Source: Dryococelus australis (Eukaryota; Arthropoda; Insecta; Phasmatodea; Phasmatidae). Taken from it: a stretch of 64,000 bases of DNA. Within the stretch, counting starts at the first letter, position 1. Every line of letters starts with the position of its first letter. Shown here piece after piece: positions 48,330-60,949 of the stretch. The position numbers and the translations under genes are program-made. The DNA lies in the NCBI GenBank assembly GCA_029891345.1, contig CM056993.1:228854765-228918764 (forward strand), written 5' to 3'. A model generated the notes under the pieces. That model was not told where the DNA came from, searched no databases, and saw only the letters and a list, made by a program, of their open reading frames with translations.

Positions 48330-50965
48330 GGTGCAAGAAAGAATGGTTAAATTATCTAAACAAAACATATACTTCCAAATTCAGATGTGCAACGGAGATG
48401 AATCTGGAATATTGCAAATAGTTTCGAAGGTAACACATATACAGGGAGAGTGTTGTGTTATGAAGAAGATGACTGTCCATTTTTTTAATATGAGGCCTGA
48501 CAGCGAACTACCCTGTTGTTCTTGGGACCTATGTATTAAAACTAGAACTGAAGAAATAATCAAGAAACCAGGATTTAGACAGATAAAATATAAATTGAGT
48601 AGAGAGTTTTACGACAGCCCCATCCTTATGGATTGAAACATGTAATAATAAGGTACACATCACACAAATGCAAGGCAGTAGCCACCTTCAAAGGTCGCCT
48701 TGTGGAATGTGGGACTGTGATGTTTGTAACAGCAATGTTTGGGCCTGTAAATTTGATTTAACCAAGTTAACATTGAAGAACTAATATTTTCTCAAACTGG
48801 AAGAAAAATTCAGTATATAAATTGAGAGAACCATACACCAGAGCATCAGTTATGATGGAAAGGTTCTACTCATCACTTCCTTATGCAAGGGTTACTCCAG
48901 GATACAGAGGAGTGTGGTTTCGAATTGAATAAACAGAAAGTCCACTACAGATACAGATGTGCAATGGAGATGAACATTGGCATTTCTTGTTAACTAGTCC
49001 TGATTATACTATGGAAGTTTTCGACATTTGTTATGTGCGAAGTGTTTGTCCTATGTATAATTTGCATCCTGACAACAAGATACCTTGCAGTGAGAGTCAA
49101 CAAGCATTTGAAGCTCAAAGTGATCACATCATGAAATGTACTTCCTACAAGAAAATTAAACACATCATGCAGAAGGAATGTAGTTGTGGTTCTCTTACTA
49201 CAGTATGGAGCAAACAATGTAACATCAAGGAACATTTTATATATGTAGGATATCAAGAATTAACTACTCCATATGGCATGTGGAATTGCAAAGTTTGGCT
49301 TAATAAGAACACTTGAAATATGTCAACCCAGACTATATAAAGGAGACTGTTTAGCATTAGACTGTCAGTCATAGCTAGCATATTAAACCCTATAGCCATA
49401 TACAAAATCCTGCAAATGGGATACAGAAGAGTTTTATTTAAGATGTATGATGGTAGTCTACTAGTTCATGTCTGTAACAATGTAGAACAATGGTGCTACA
49501 ATTTCGATAACAGTCTCTGCACTAGCTTTGTTAAAGGAATAGCATTCAATTATTGTGCTGTGAGATATCTCCACCCTGAGAGTAACTTACCATCAACAAT
49601 AGAAGATTTGATGATTTGACAACCTTACAGAGAAGTTTGAAGAGGATCGTGGATCGTGAGGAGCATGAGTAATCGCCCAACAACTCACCAGACTTTACCA
49701 GGGAATCACCGTTTGCTGGAAGGAGACCTGTGACAGGGAAATCCACAACTTTATTTTCGATCAAGGAGGTTTATTTTCCCTTCAATGTGCAATTTATATG
49801 TGTTGAAGTTGCCAATTCTGAATAATGTTCTCACTGATATGCAAGTGTGCATTTATAAATAAAGGTATGTATTATGTAACTCATAGCATAGCATATTCCC
49901 ATTTTGTTGCTAAGGAAATGTGTGGGTCAGACATTAATTTCAAATGCACATATTTCTCTGAACCTTTGTTAGCACATTCTAAACCATGTAGTTTTGATTC
50001 CAGTTTAAGTAATTGTTCGAAATGTCTTCTAAAAAAGTACCGGCCACATTGAGTATATCGAAAGCATAAGCATAAGGGTGAGCACATTGTAACTATATTT
50101 TGTGAGGAAGAAAAATGTTTGAAACAATATATTTGTAATAAAGAGAATGCTTAACCCTATCAGCATTTCGAAGAAAGTGATAATAATCTTCATACTTTAT
50201 ATCATTATCACAAAAACAAGTTTGGTAACACATCTTGTACAGGGTGTGTTTCATCAATGTGTCACATACATCGAGCAATAAAATAAGCAAATATAAAATT
50301 TCACCTAATTCATTATTTAACTTAAATTGTTAAAGAATGATTTTACCAATATACATACATTGTTCCTTGCTAATTGTTCTCAGTCATTTGTTGGATAGCT
50401 AATGTGTAACATTATGTATTTTCATACTGGAAAACATTACAACAGTGTCAAACCAGGAAAGTCTAATATCATTTACACACTATGGTGTAAGGGGCTTCTC
50501 TGTGAATTACAGAGACTTGTGACTGTGTATTCCATTTTAAAGTATTCTATTTTCTGCTAGGAAACGAAAAAAGTCATGAATTTATACAATTCAGTGATAG
50601 CACGAAATTATTTACTGTGTTTCACATGACTCAAACAACACCTCTTCCATCTAGTGTTGAAGATGTGCACTCACATTAGGTTGAAACTTATCCCAACTTA
50701 TTTGAAAGTATTGTTTACATTACCTGGAATGTAAAGACATATGTTTACAAACAGACAGGTCAAAACCAGGATGTAAGAAATGTTTCCTACTTGAAAGCAG
50801 AGTTCAAGAAGGTGAGCTGGATCCAGTGTTAAGAAAATGCATGAAAACTTTGTTTACAGAAGTTGCTAATAGTTTAATAAAATATGTGTTTTTAAAGAAT
50901 AATGTTGTATATTTTTTTAATCAACCTGAACACACTTGTGTTAAAATGTTGTAACTAAATTTTTG
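48330..50965 (+). pseudogene. Tandem Cys-rich repeat family, unrecognised (core of element D)
   Basis: At least three related units of about 500-575 bp. Unit 1 (48360-48765): QIQMCNGDESGILQIV, FFNMRPDSELPCCSWD, then QGSSHLQRSPCGMWDCDVCN. Unit 2 (48940-49315): QMCNGDEHWHFLLTSPDYTM, CPMYNLHPDNKIPCSE, then LTTPYGMWNCKVWL. Unit 3 (49430-49620): FKMYDGSLLVHVCNNVEQWC, YLHPESNLPSTIEDL. Later copies or relatives: SNCSKCLLKKYRPH (about 50010-50050) and a 75-codon open stretch ending at 50956 with LECKDICLQTDRSKPGCKKC. The shared order (C-N-G-D-E, about 35 residues, H-P-D-x-x-(L/I)-P-C, about 60 residues, G-M-W-x-C) shows tandem duplication. No known family recognised; Cys pairs suggest metal binding or disulfides. 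Frame breaks occur between and within units. Confidence 0.5.
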
Positions 50966-51310
50966 GATCACTCTGTATTTGTATGTATATTTGAAATAAT
51001 TGTTTAATATGTTTGGTAACATCCTGTACTTGTTTACATGTTTTGGAGCAAGTTGTATTTGGTAGTGGTAAAATGTTTTATATAAATTTTTTGAGCAACA
51101 TGTGCTTGCTTGTTTAATGCTGTGTCTATATATATTTGAAACAATTGTCTAATTTTTGGAACATCCTATAGTTACTTGTGTATCATTTGGAATACTCTGT
51201 AGTATAACAGAGAGACTCTGTAGTTGCCTCTTAAGAAAATGTTATACTTAAATTTGTGAAATAATTGTGTTTGTATATATATTTTAGAAATAAATATGTC
51301 TTAAAATGAA
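50966..51310. repeat. Loose tandem repeat, GTAACATCCTGTACTTG type
   Basis: Words such as GGTAACATCCTGTACTTG, GAGCAA(G/C)(T/A)TG, GGAACATCCTATAGTTACTTG and GGAATACTCTGTAGT recur at about 60-120 bp with TATATTTGAAA(C/T)AATTGT between them. Diverged and non-coding. Confidence 0.45.
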
Positions 51311-51664
51311 TTTTTACTTATATTTAAGCTATCCCATTTTAAAATTACACTTGTGTTGCTAATAAGTGAAAAATATTGATAATATTGTCTCAACAGAGAG
51401 ATAGAGAACGAGAAAGAGGGATTCTTAAAAATATTTAAAAGTTGTTTGGGTTCTTTCAAACTATGTTTCATTAACACTTATGGGTGTTGTAATGAAAAAG
51501 TTAGAGGAAAAAATAAATCATATAACAAACAAACTTATTTGCTTGTGAAAAAAATAATATTCAACTAAAGATATTTGAACCTGTCTCCTGGAAAAGATTG
51601 CTGTGTAAAATATAGTATCATTTTTACAACACCCCATAAATACACAAAAAGAATTTATTCTTTC

Positions 51665-51790
51665 GCCATCCTCCATGGCTTAATTAGATTATGCTTGGAT
51701 GCTCTGAGTTCGAATCCCGGTTAAGTAATGGTTAATATTGTTTAGTGTCTGTGTTCGAGTCCAGGCTAAGACTTATATGAATTCAAGGCA
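51665..51790 (+). repeat. tRNA-like B-box pair (SINE relic)
   Basis: GGCTTAATTAGATTATGCTTGGATGCTCTGAGTTCGAATCCCGG resembles a tRNA with A and B box spacing; a second GTGTTCGAGTCCAGG follows about 55 bp later. No cloverleaf acceptor stem is visible, so a tRNA gene is not claimed. Confidence 0.45.
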
Positions 51791-52199
51791 GTAACCATAA
51801 TATATAAAAGGAATAATGAACGAATCAAGTAATTAAAAATGTATAAATAAATTTTAGCAATTCGTTTGTGTACATCAAAGGGTGCAATGGTGTTGAATCG
51901 TATAAAAATGCATTAAACTCTTGATACAAATACCCTGGAATACAAAAAGTTTGTATCAGAATTACAATTGTTCGTATACAATATTGTTAAATAAGAACAT
52001 TATTCAGATATAATCATTTAAAACAGAATAAATACACGTTAAATTGCTATATATACACACACACGCAAAATCACAGAAAAAGTATTAAATCCTTTTAATT
52101 TGCCTAAAATTTGGTTAAAATTTACTTTAAAGTGTTTCAAATATTTAATTCGTTCATTTTATGTATTTTGAAAGTGAATTACAAAATATACAATATTGC

Positions 52200-52640
52200 G
52201 ACAAGGGAGAGTGGGGGGTATAAATAGGAGCTCCCACCCGCAGCTCGTCATTTGCTGTTCTGACTTCATGGAGCAAGGAGCTCCCCTCTAGTGCATTGGT
52301 ATATCGTGTCAACTGTAAACCAATTTTACCGATACCTCTGCTCACCAGTGCTGCTGTCGGGTGTTATCGATAGGGATACAGGAGTGAATCGCTCATACTC
52401 GAGGACCGGGCCACCTGCACACTGCTAGCCTGCCTCTGCCGGTGTCTTCTGTGATGGGGTTGTGCGGTCAAGGAACCACTCACATCCTACTTTCAGCCCT
52501 GCTGCAACCTTGCCGCTTGCTGGGGAATACGGCCTGCCGCCTACCTAGCGCTCACCTGGCAGAGTGGGATACTGCTCAGCCTGTCTGACCTGGGTTCGAG
52601 TCTCCTTCAACTACCACCAGGGTTGTTACTAGACTCTATG
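52200..52640 (+). repeat. GC-rich block with tRNA-like end (possible SINE)
   Basis: A GC-rich stretch in AT-rich surroundings. Its last part, CGCTCACCTGGCAGAGTGGG, then ATACTG, then a 20-bp spacer and CTGGGTTCGAGTCTCC, has a good A box (TGGCAGAGTGG) and B box (GGTTCGAGTCT) at tRNA spacing. Stem pairing is poor. Probably a tRNA-derived repeat; the upstream 350 bp is unidentified. Confidence 0.45.
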
Positions 52641-52749
52641 TAAGTAAATAAGTTTTACAATAATTTAGGCCTTTTTCATTAATTAAAAATTTGTACCACA
52701 CTTATTAATTTTAGTGTTACTTTTTCCAGTTATAGTAAAAAATCTTTGC

Positions 52750-53275
52750 AATTAGAATGAATTTTACTTAAAAGTGTTTTAATTTGAATGAAATTTTCTT
52801 AATTAAAAAGGTTTACAGTTTGAATGAAATATACTTAGAATAGTTCGAAATATATGCAATTTAAATTAAATTTTCTAAGAATTGTTTAATCTTTTTACAA
52901 TTTGAATAAACTTTTCTTAGAATCATTTAATCTTTTTTACAATTTCAATGAAATTTACTTAGTATTGTTCCAAATTTATACAATTTGTATGACATTTTCT
53001 AAGACTCATTTAATTTTTTTACAATTTGAATGAAATATGCATAGAATTGTTTAATGTTTTTACAATTTGAATGAAATATATTTATAATCGATCCTAATTT
53101 ATACAATTTGAATGCCATTTTCTAAGAATCATTTCATCTTTTCACAATTTGAATAAAATGTACTTAGAAATGTTAAATCTTTTAACAATTTGAATGAAAT
53201 TTTCTTAGAAATATTAAACTTTTTAACAAGTCTTTAGAATTTGAATGAAATTGTTAACATTCAAAATAAATAGTT
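52750..53275. repeat. 41-bp minisatellite (ACAATTTGAATGAAATTTTC)
   Basis: About 11-12 imperfect tandem copies of ACAATTTGAATGAAATTTTC followed by TTAGAATTGTTTAATCTTTTT. Two alternating subtypes are visible (AATTGTTTAATC and AATTGTTCCAAATTTAT), suggesting a higher-order period of two to three units in part of the array. Non-coding. Confidence 0.9.
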
Positions 53276-54160
53276 TCACACTTACAAAATTAGTTTATTT
53301 AGATATTTTTTAAGTAGTTTTATTTATTTTAAGTAGTTTTAAAAAATTTTCATGGGTGGGTGTTGGTTATGAATGATGTATGAAATGTGGAACAGCTAAA
53401 ACCAGGGAGAACTATACTACTTACGCCAACCATGAGGGGAAGGTGGATAACCTTAGCTTCCAAGCTAGTTCTGAATGAGTGGTTTGGAGAAAGATGTTTA
53501 AAGATAGATAAAATGGACATTGAGTACTTCTATCAAATGAAATGTTTTGATGTGTGGAATGGGTTAGTTTGGGCATATAATGTAATTTTAAGTAATTTTA
53601 AGAGATTTTTTTTTTAAGTTTTTGGGTAACTGTGAGTGTGAGAGTGTGTGGGGAAAGGTGTTGTAAAAAATTCTAGGTAGGTTCTTGATGTATATTCGAA
53701 ATGTTTTAATGGAGTAGAGAGGGAGACACTGGATAACCACCATTATCTGTTTAATGGAGAGAAGGCCATAACAATATTACGAATCCAGGCCTTATCTGCA
53801 CTGTTAAATACTCGCAAAAATATGTTAAAACTGTCTAGAATATAATACCAAGTAATCTGAGGAAAAAATTATTGAGTAGGTTTATGACTGTGAGTGTGAC
53901 AGTGTCCATGGGGAAAGGTGGTGCATATAAGTCTATTGCTAAGTCTGTTGCTGCCCTATCTTTGTAAGTAGATAGAGAATTGAGTAGATTTTTAAATAAA
54001 ATATGAGTAAATGTTGTTTTGTTTAAGTAGTAGTACCAGTTTGTCCAAAATGTTTAGGTTACGAGTGTTTATTTAGTTAGTGTTATTTTTATATAAAGTG
54101 TAAAACATTATTCCTCTTGCTAAAAAGAAATTTATGAAAATCATTATTAAATTTATAAAA
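53276..54160. other. No gene seen
   Basis: AT-rich sequence with one short open frame on the plus strand (53387-53617) of no recognisable family. A duplicated phrase (GTGTGGGGAAAGGTG near 53645 and CATGGGGAAAGGTGGTG near 53907, each followed by TAGGT/TAAGT) hints at an old tandem duplication of about 260 bp. Confidence 0.4.
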
Positions 54161-54164
54161 AGTT

Positions 54165-54430
54165 TTGATGGTGTAAAGTATTTTTACAGTGTACATTAGT
54201 TTTATTTTTTATGGTGTATACTATTTTGATGGTGTGTACTAGTACTTATTTTTGATGATGTAAAGTATTTTTCACAGTGTATACTATTTTTTATTGTGTA
54301 AAATATTTTTGAAAGTGTACACTAGTTTTTATTTTGATGGTGTAAAATATTTTTGGCAGTGTACACTCAGATTTATATTTTGACAGTGTAAACTATTTTT
54401 GATGGTGTACACTAGTACTTTTGAGGTGAA
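54165..54430. repeat. Minisatellite of GGTGTAAA-TATTTTT / CAGTGTACACTAG units
   Basis: Alternating words GATGGTGTAAA(G/C)TATTTTT and CAGTGTA(C/T)ACTAGTTTTTATTTT repeat about five times with a unit of roughly 45-60 bp. Non-coding. Confidence 0.85.
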
Positions 54431-54559
54431 ACATTTTTCTCTTAAACAAATCATTTTTGCTATTCATAACTGGGCTTAAAATTCAAAGCAATTACATGCG
54501 TTTAAATTAAAATTATGTAAACGCAGTCAGCTTGCTCTAAATGTAAAAGTTGTAAAAGA

Positions 54560-55060
54560 CAGCCGAGGCGAGCCACGCAGGCAAGCCAGGCTAGGAAGTG
54601 AGGTGTTTACTGGAGGTCACAAGTCAGGGGCGATGCGCATTGTGGACTCAAGTTGTTGTGGTGGAGGGGATGGAGAGGATGTGGCGAACTTCTCCCGCTG
54701 GCGGGCATGCATGCAGGCAGCTGCAGGGTTTGCATAATAAGCACTACCGGGGGAAGGGAGCTGTCGGGTGGATGAAAGCAGGCAGCGGAAGGCACCGGGT
54801 CTGTATGTGAGCACCCTCTGTGGGCTGTGGCAATTTTCTGAAACTCATTTCATTCTCTCACCCACGTCTGACACAACTCCCATCACCTGCATGCAGAATA
54901 AATTATCGTCTGCTGTCTATTGTGTCGTGTTGCTCCGAACGTCCGCCCCCCCCCCCTTTTAGACCTTTCAACCAGACTTTCACTCACTACCCACACACTC
55001 AGTTCTCGGGCATCCGCTACCTGGCTTTGTCCACAAGGGTGTAGAAAGCCTCGCCCATGG
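54560..55060. other. GC-rich island upstream of the polymerase gene of D
   Basis: A GC-rich stretch with open frames on both strands and no family resemblance, ending in a 10-base C run at 54946-54955. It could be an inserted repeat or a promoter-side region of the polymerase gene that starts about 270 bp later; nothing specific supports either. Confidence 0.35.
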
Positions 55061-55323
55061 TATTGTTTGAAAACATGTCGCGCTGTTGAAAACTATGTTA
55101 GCGCTCTGCTTTTTAAACACTCATTTTACCCCATAAAATTTTATTTAAAGTAAAGAATGTTGTCAATTATATTAGTAATACAACATTAATTTCAACTGTC
55201 GCGGTAAGGGTACGAAATGGGATTCATTTCTCTGTAACAACGATGGGACACTTCACATTTATTTATTGTGGTGTTGTGACTATTATATCAGGGAAACAAA
55301 AGAAACTTTAGTTAGAGTTCAAA

Positions 55324-57891
55324 ATGAGTGAGCATAAGCAGCAAAGAATTGACAGCTTGCTTGAAGATCTTTACATATGTGATTCAGATTCTGAATCGCA
55401 TATGGAAAGACAGCATACTGTAAGCTATCAAGACAGTGTCCGTTCGCCTAAGCGGACATGAGTTGATCTTTGGTACAATTATTTCTACTTAAGCGATTCG
55501 AGCATGGATTCACTTACGAAAAGATAGTCAACAACAAATGTTGACACGTGTCCGCTTCCCTCAAACAAGAAAAGGGTGATCTTTTGATGAGTGATTTATT
55601 TCTACCCGACTCGGAAAATTTTTGTGATTCGGATAGTGCTCCATCCATCTCACAGCTGACTTTCGAGTCAATTAGAGATATTTCGTGTAGGAAGCCATAA
55701 AATAATTCGTTTTCCAAGTCCCCAGCCTCAGTGGAGCCTTTGCTAGACATGACATGCGAGCTATTGCCTATGGCATTCTCAGGTAGGCTAAATTATGCGT
55801 GGAGAATTAATGGTATTCATTATTTCAGAACTGAGGAGAAACTCGCAAGTCATACTATTCTTTGCCAGCAACAAAAAGCTGCTGAAGCCAAAATCTGCTG
55901 ATGAAGCTAGGTTGGCAGCTTCAACAGGTTGTCACATTTGTAAGGAAAAGCTCGGTACAGATGATATTGTGGTCCATCATGACCAACTGGTGAGCAAAAT
56001 CAGAGGTCGCGCACATTATAAGCTCAACTTGAATTTCAGACTGTCCAAGATATAACTTGTCACTTTTTTCATAACCTGCAAAACTATGATGCTCACTTTC
56101 TCATAAAGCCTTTAGCCGAACATCACATAATACAACCAGATGGAATCGTGGTAATCGAAAACCCAGGTAAAATTCAAGTGATTGGAATGACCCTAGAGAT
56201 ATACAAATGTTTTACCAAACAAATTCCCAATGGGATTAATTTCAATGGAAAGGTGCAATATTTCAAATTACATTTTAATGACTCATTCCAATTCTGAGCG
56301 CCTCTCTCGAAACTTTGGCAGGTATTTTACTACCTGCGAAATTGAGTATAACCCACTCGATGTTTCCAGACAATGCCCAATTCGAATTGGCAAAACAGAA
56401 GTGAGTTTTTCCTTATAACTTTGTTAAGTCGCCAAACAATCGGATGTGCAAGTCACCCCCACCAAATGATGCATTTCATAATGTTATGAGAGGCGAAGGC
56501 ATTAGCAAAGAGGATTATGCTCCCACCCAAGTCACATGGGATGTGTTTAACTGCATAAACTTGCTGCAGTATGCCATTCACTACTTACATATGGACACTT
56601 GTTTGCTGGCAGATATTTTTGAGAATTTCAGGACCGAGTGTTTGGCTCACTGCGGTCTTGACACCACCATATACATCACAGCTCCATCTCTTTCATGGGA
56701 TGCTTCATTGTCTATGACATGTACGTGGCTAGAGTTGTCGACTGACCCAGATATGTATATTTGTGTAGAATGCGGTGTTAGGGGTGCCATTACCCATGTT
56801 TCAAGAAAGTGTGCAGAAGGCAACAATATTTACATGGGTGAAGATTACGACCCCAGTGTGACATCAAAATGTATATGTAATTTCGATGTCAATGGGCTGT
56901 ACAGTCATACGATGTGATCCAAGCATCCAATTACCAATTTTGAGTGGGTTGAGGCTGATGTGTTTTCAACGTGGAATTTTGCAAGTACAGATTATGATGG
57001 TGACACTTGTTTTTCGCGAAAGTGGATTTGTCATTTGCGGACGAATACCATGATACAGTATCTGATCTGCCTATGGCCCCTGAAAAGGGCATACCCCTAA
57101 CAGCTTGCATGAGAAACTTCTTTTGATGCTTGCACCGCGGAAGAAATATATTATACACGGAAAAACACTGAAGCCCTATTTCATGTATGGGGCTAAACTT
57201 GACTCATTTCATCGCGACTTGCGCTTTGAGCAGAAGGCATGGATGGAGATATACATCAAATTTAATATTGAGAAACGTGCTCAGTCTGCAAACGAATTCG
57301 AAAAATCGCTATTTAAACTCATGAATAATTCTATTTATGGAAAAATATTACAGAACATCCGCTGGAAAGGGACATAACAGTCGTTTCGAGGTATGACATG
57401 ATCTATGGGGCTGCAGAGCTGATAAGGCGTTCAACATTCCAGGCAAGACAGATAATCGATGAAAACTTGGTCCTTATCGAGATGTCAATGTGTTATGTTG
57501 TGTTCAATATACCTTTGTACATTGGTGTTGCAATTTTTTATCGTTCAAAATTAACTCTCTGCGAATTTCATTATCAGTATATGTGTACAAAATTTCCTCT
57601 GCCAGCCTTGCACCTCCTCTATTGTGATACCGATTCCTTGGTGTATTCTGTTGCTTGTGATGACATTTTTAAAGTAATTACCCAGATTTAAAGACACGTT
57701 TGGATACACCCAACTATGCGCTCGATAACCCGCAAAAATTCCCTCACGAGAACACAGGCTGTACCAGGGTGATGAAAGATGAATGTGCTGGTCTCATCAT
57801 CACACACTTTGTGGGTTTACGTCCCAAGCTTTACACATATGTTGTTGCGAATATATTTTACACATATATTTTTGCTCTCAATTTTTTATAA
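55324..57891 (+). pseudogene. Protein-primed family B DNA polymerase, decayed (element D)
   Basis: The best preserved polymerase of the window. Order: an acidic Ser/Asp-rich N-terminal stretch (IDSLLEDLYICDSDSESHME, 55350-55405; SDLFLPDSENFCDSDSAPSI, about 55590-55650); a C-x2-C and H-containing block (STGCHICKEKLGTDDIVVHH, 55919-55978) like a recombination endonuclease VII-type finger; FFHNLQNYDAHFLIKPL (about 56068-56115), the exonuclease-domain strand; LLADIFENFRTECLAHCGLD (56600 on); ICNFDVNGLYSHTM (polymerase motif A, 56873-56915, Asp kept); KLMNNSIYGK (motif B, 57315-57344); LLYCDTDSLVYS (motif C, about 57611-57646, both catalytic Asp kept); and a C-terminal KDECAGLIITHFVGLRPKLY. At least five frame changes or stops make it non-functional. 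It lies just inside the right arm and is oriented towards it. Confidence 0.9.
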
Positions 57892-59214
57892 TGAATTATG
57901 TGTAGGAAGATTTAGAATTGTTGTACAATACATTAATAGTGTTAAGATGAACATAACTTTGAAATTTAAGATTGTAAATAGGGATATTTTTATATAGTAA
58001 CTTGATTTTTTCTCAATTCTCTATTTGAAAATTTCTTTCTTTAAAAATTGTGAATTAAAAATTGTTTGTTAATTTAGTTCTTAAAATGTAATTGAAAATT
58101 TTTTTGGTAAATTAGTTCTTAAGATGTGATTGAAAATATGTTCGGTTATTTAGTTCTTAAGATATTTGTTGTAAATTTTATTATCTTGATATATTTGTTT
58201 TAAAGTAAGTGGAAATACATTTTTGTATATATTAATTGCATTTAGATTATAAATTGTTTAAAAAAAATTTGTTGTTGATTTTTTTATGAGTCATTGTCAA
58301 TATAATAGTTTTTAAGTATGATATTTAAAAATAAAATTTGGAATACGATATTTCAATGTTAAAAGGAGTAATGCAACTGGTTATTTAATAGTTTTTAATT
58401 CCTTATGCCATTATTTTGTGTATGATGAGTGGGTAAAATACTTAATACTACTGAAGAGAAGTTTGAAACAAAAATGTCGGAAACATGAAAAGACAGGGCG
58501 ACTAGTAGTAAGCTTTTCACATCTGGTTTGTATTTAAACTCGGATAACTGGGTGCCTTAAGTGAAAAAAAAATACAAGTTTCTCACTTTAGTCTTTGTGA
58601 GGGAGGAAAATATGTTTAAATTAAACTGTAAAATATTTTTAAATCTAACATTTCAATTTTAATTTATTCAAACAACTCCGAGGGATTGGGGGCGGGGGGG
58701 AATTACAAAAGTGAAGAAAATAATCTAACGTCTGAATAAATGAATTTTAAATTAAAGAAGAAGTATGTATCTTGAGAAAACCTCCATTGACACAGCTTTA
58801 AACACAGGGGAGCACAAGAAAGAGGGAAAGTAGTTTGACAAAAATACCTTTTCAGAGGCAGGTACAAAACCTCTCACCATCCTACCTACAAGAACATTTA
58901 CTGCTGACCTGAGTCTCTACAGCATCTAGTGGTAGATCCCACAGACCTTTCAACAGAAATATTTTATCACACAAAACAGATTTCAACTACTGCTGATGGG
59001 AACCAACTCGATGATGTATGCTGGTAAAACACCCACCTACTTTACACAAACATAAAGAGCTCTAAGTGATTTTAAAATAAAATTCAACACTGTCACTTAA
59101 TATTCTTCACATCTTCTTCTTCTTACGATAGGAACATTTATTCTCAGTGGCAAATTACTGCTCTGGATACATCGTTAAATAATGTGAATGAATTATTTAC
59201 TTCAATTCAATTAG
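57892..59214. other. AT-rich interval between polymerase and right arm of D
   Basis: No gene seen. At 58055-58170 three tandem copies of a unit of about 42 bp (TTAGTTCTTAA(A/G)ATGTAATTGAAAATTT) occur. An 8-base G run lies near 58690. Confidence 0.5.
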
Positions 59215-60750
59215 TGTAATTTATATATATCTATGTGCATCGTAAACATAATTTTTATATATTTGCTTAGTTGTGTGTGTTAAACTCTCTTTTTTTAAAT
59301 TGCTATTTCATAGAAAATTTTAATGTTTCCTTCATTTACGAGTTTTTCACGTAATTTCAACTCAGTTGCCTGTCAGGTGCCGACCGTGCTCCACATCTAT
59401 ACTCAGGCTCTCGACACACAGCTTGATAAGTGCTTTGCTCAACTCATTCCTAAATCAGACTTCACAATGAATGGACATATTTTAAAATCATTTAAGGTAT
59501 GTGTACAAATGAGAGGGAGACATATGTGTATGTCTATTGCGCTGTTGTGTCTGATAAAAATTTAATTCCTATAATTCAAAATGCGATTTTAGAACCTTTT
59601 ATTGTTTGTTGTAGTGTTTTGAAATCAGTTCTTAATGATTTTACATATTTTGAACATGTGCTTTATTACATCTTTAAGCTATCAGAATGGGTGGTAAACA
59701 AGTTTTCTAGGGAAATATTAATTAGTTAGAAAATTCAAGTAGGTGAGTCGTGTTCTGAGATTTTGCCATAATTTCAACTCGGCTGCAACCTTCACATCTA
59801 TTAGTCATTCCTTGACTGAGCTCGTAGCTGGATATACATGTTTTGGATGATTTGGTTGTGCAATTTCATTAATTTAATTCAAGTAGTGTAATTGATATAT
59901 TCCTACCAAAATTTCTTTTATTTTTTCACATAAATCTTATTTAGATATTTTTCCTACTAGCTCTAACCTCGTTCGACTGCTAGATGCCGGTCGTGCTCCA
60001 TGTCTCTAGTCGAACTTATAAGTCTCCACAAGTCCAATACTAACATCATTCATTCAGCAACCTCGCAGCCGCACAGAAGTGTTTTAAAATCATTTGATGT
60101 ATGTGTAGTACTGACAAGCAGCACGATCGTCATGTACTTGTGTTGGTATAATTAATTTCGAAATGCATATCTAATCAGATGGGGTAGATTTCATTTCCCA
60201 GAAATACACACTATAAGTCATTCATTCTGCGATTTCTCGAACTCAATGGACGTATATTAAAATAATTTTATTTATTTCCATAGCTGGGCTACATCATTCG
60301 TTTTTCCTGTGTGACGTTTCATAATTTCTCTGGTGTATTAACTATACATAGGTTTATCTTTCAGTTCAACTACTATAACCAAAACAATCGCCTATCCCCG
60401 ACCAATATCTATGAACAATAACACCCCCAACCCAAAAAAAAATCACTTATGACATTCTTGCACAATACTCAACACATATATACCCCTTCCCCAGCACATC
60501 ACACCTCATTCCAGCCACAGTCATCATCCTGACAACATCGCTCCCCTATATATACCCCTTCTCCAACACACTACACCTTATTACAACGCCAGAGCTCCAA
60601 GAGTAAGGATGTACCAGAGCCAGTCCCCAACACAAAAAATAAAGAAAGAAAATAAAGTACACCTAACTATACAACCAAAACAAATCCATAAAAGAAATTT
60701 GATCAAAATTTTTCATCAAATAAATTTGATCAGATTTCTTTGATCATATT
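59215..60750. repeat. Inner right inverted repeat of element D
   Basis: Inverted partner of 43890-45330; see anchors there. Within the arm the phrase GTGC(C)GACCGTGCTCCACATCT near 59378 and GATGCCGGTCGTGCTCCATGTCT near 59984 show an internal subrepeat of about 600 bp, mirrored on the left (near 45160 and 44545). Open frames at 59323-59565 and 45184-44987 resemble each other only because the arms do. Confidence 0.75.
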
Positions 60751-60949
60751 TTATTTATTTATGGTCTTAAATAAGACAAGAAGTTACTGATATAACTAAT
60801 GCGCCTACTATCCTTTGAATGGGTGAAAATTATTTTTTATGGAGTTTTAAAGACTTCACATACTTTTAAAATCAATATCATTAGAGGTAAAACCAGAAAC
60901 ATAGGCAACAGTGGTCATACAATTTCAAATACACATGTGACTTATCCAA

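Noticed and set aside
52555..52625. Functional tRNA gene (also 43260-43345, 51665-51790 and the SINE head at 62740-62808)
   Set aside because: A and B box words are present, but acceptor and anticodon stems do not pair convincingly; best read as tRNA-derived repeats.
54598..55153. Short open frames in the GC-rich island
   Set aside because: Open on both strands because of base composition, with no homology or codon pattern.
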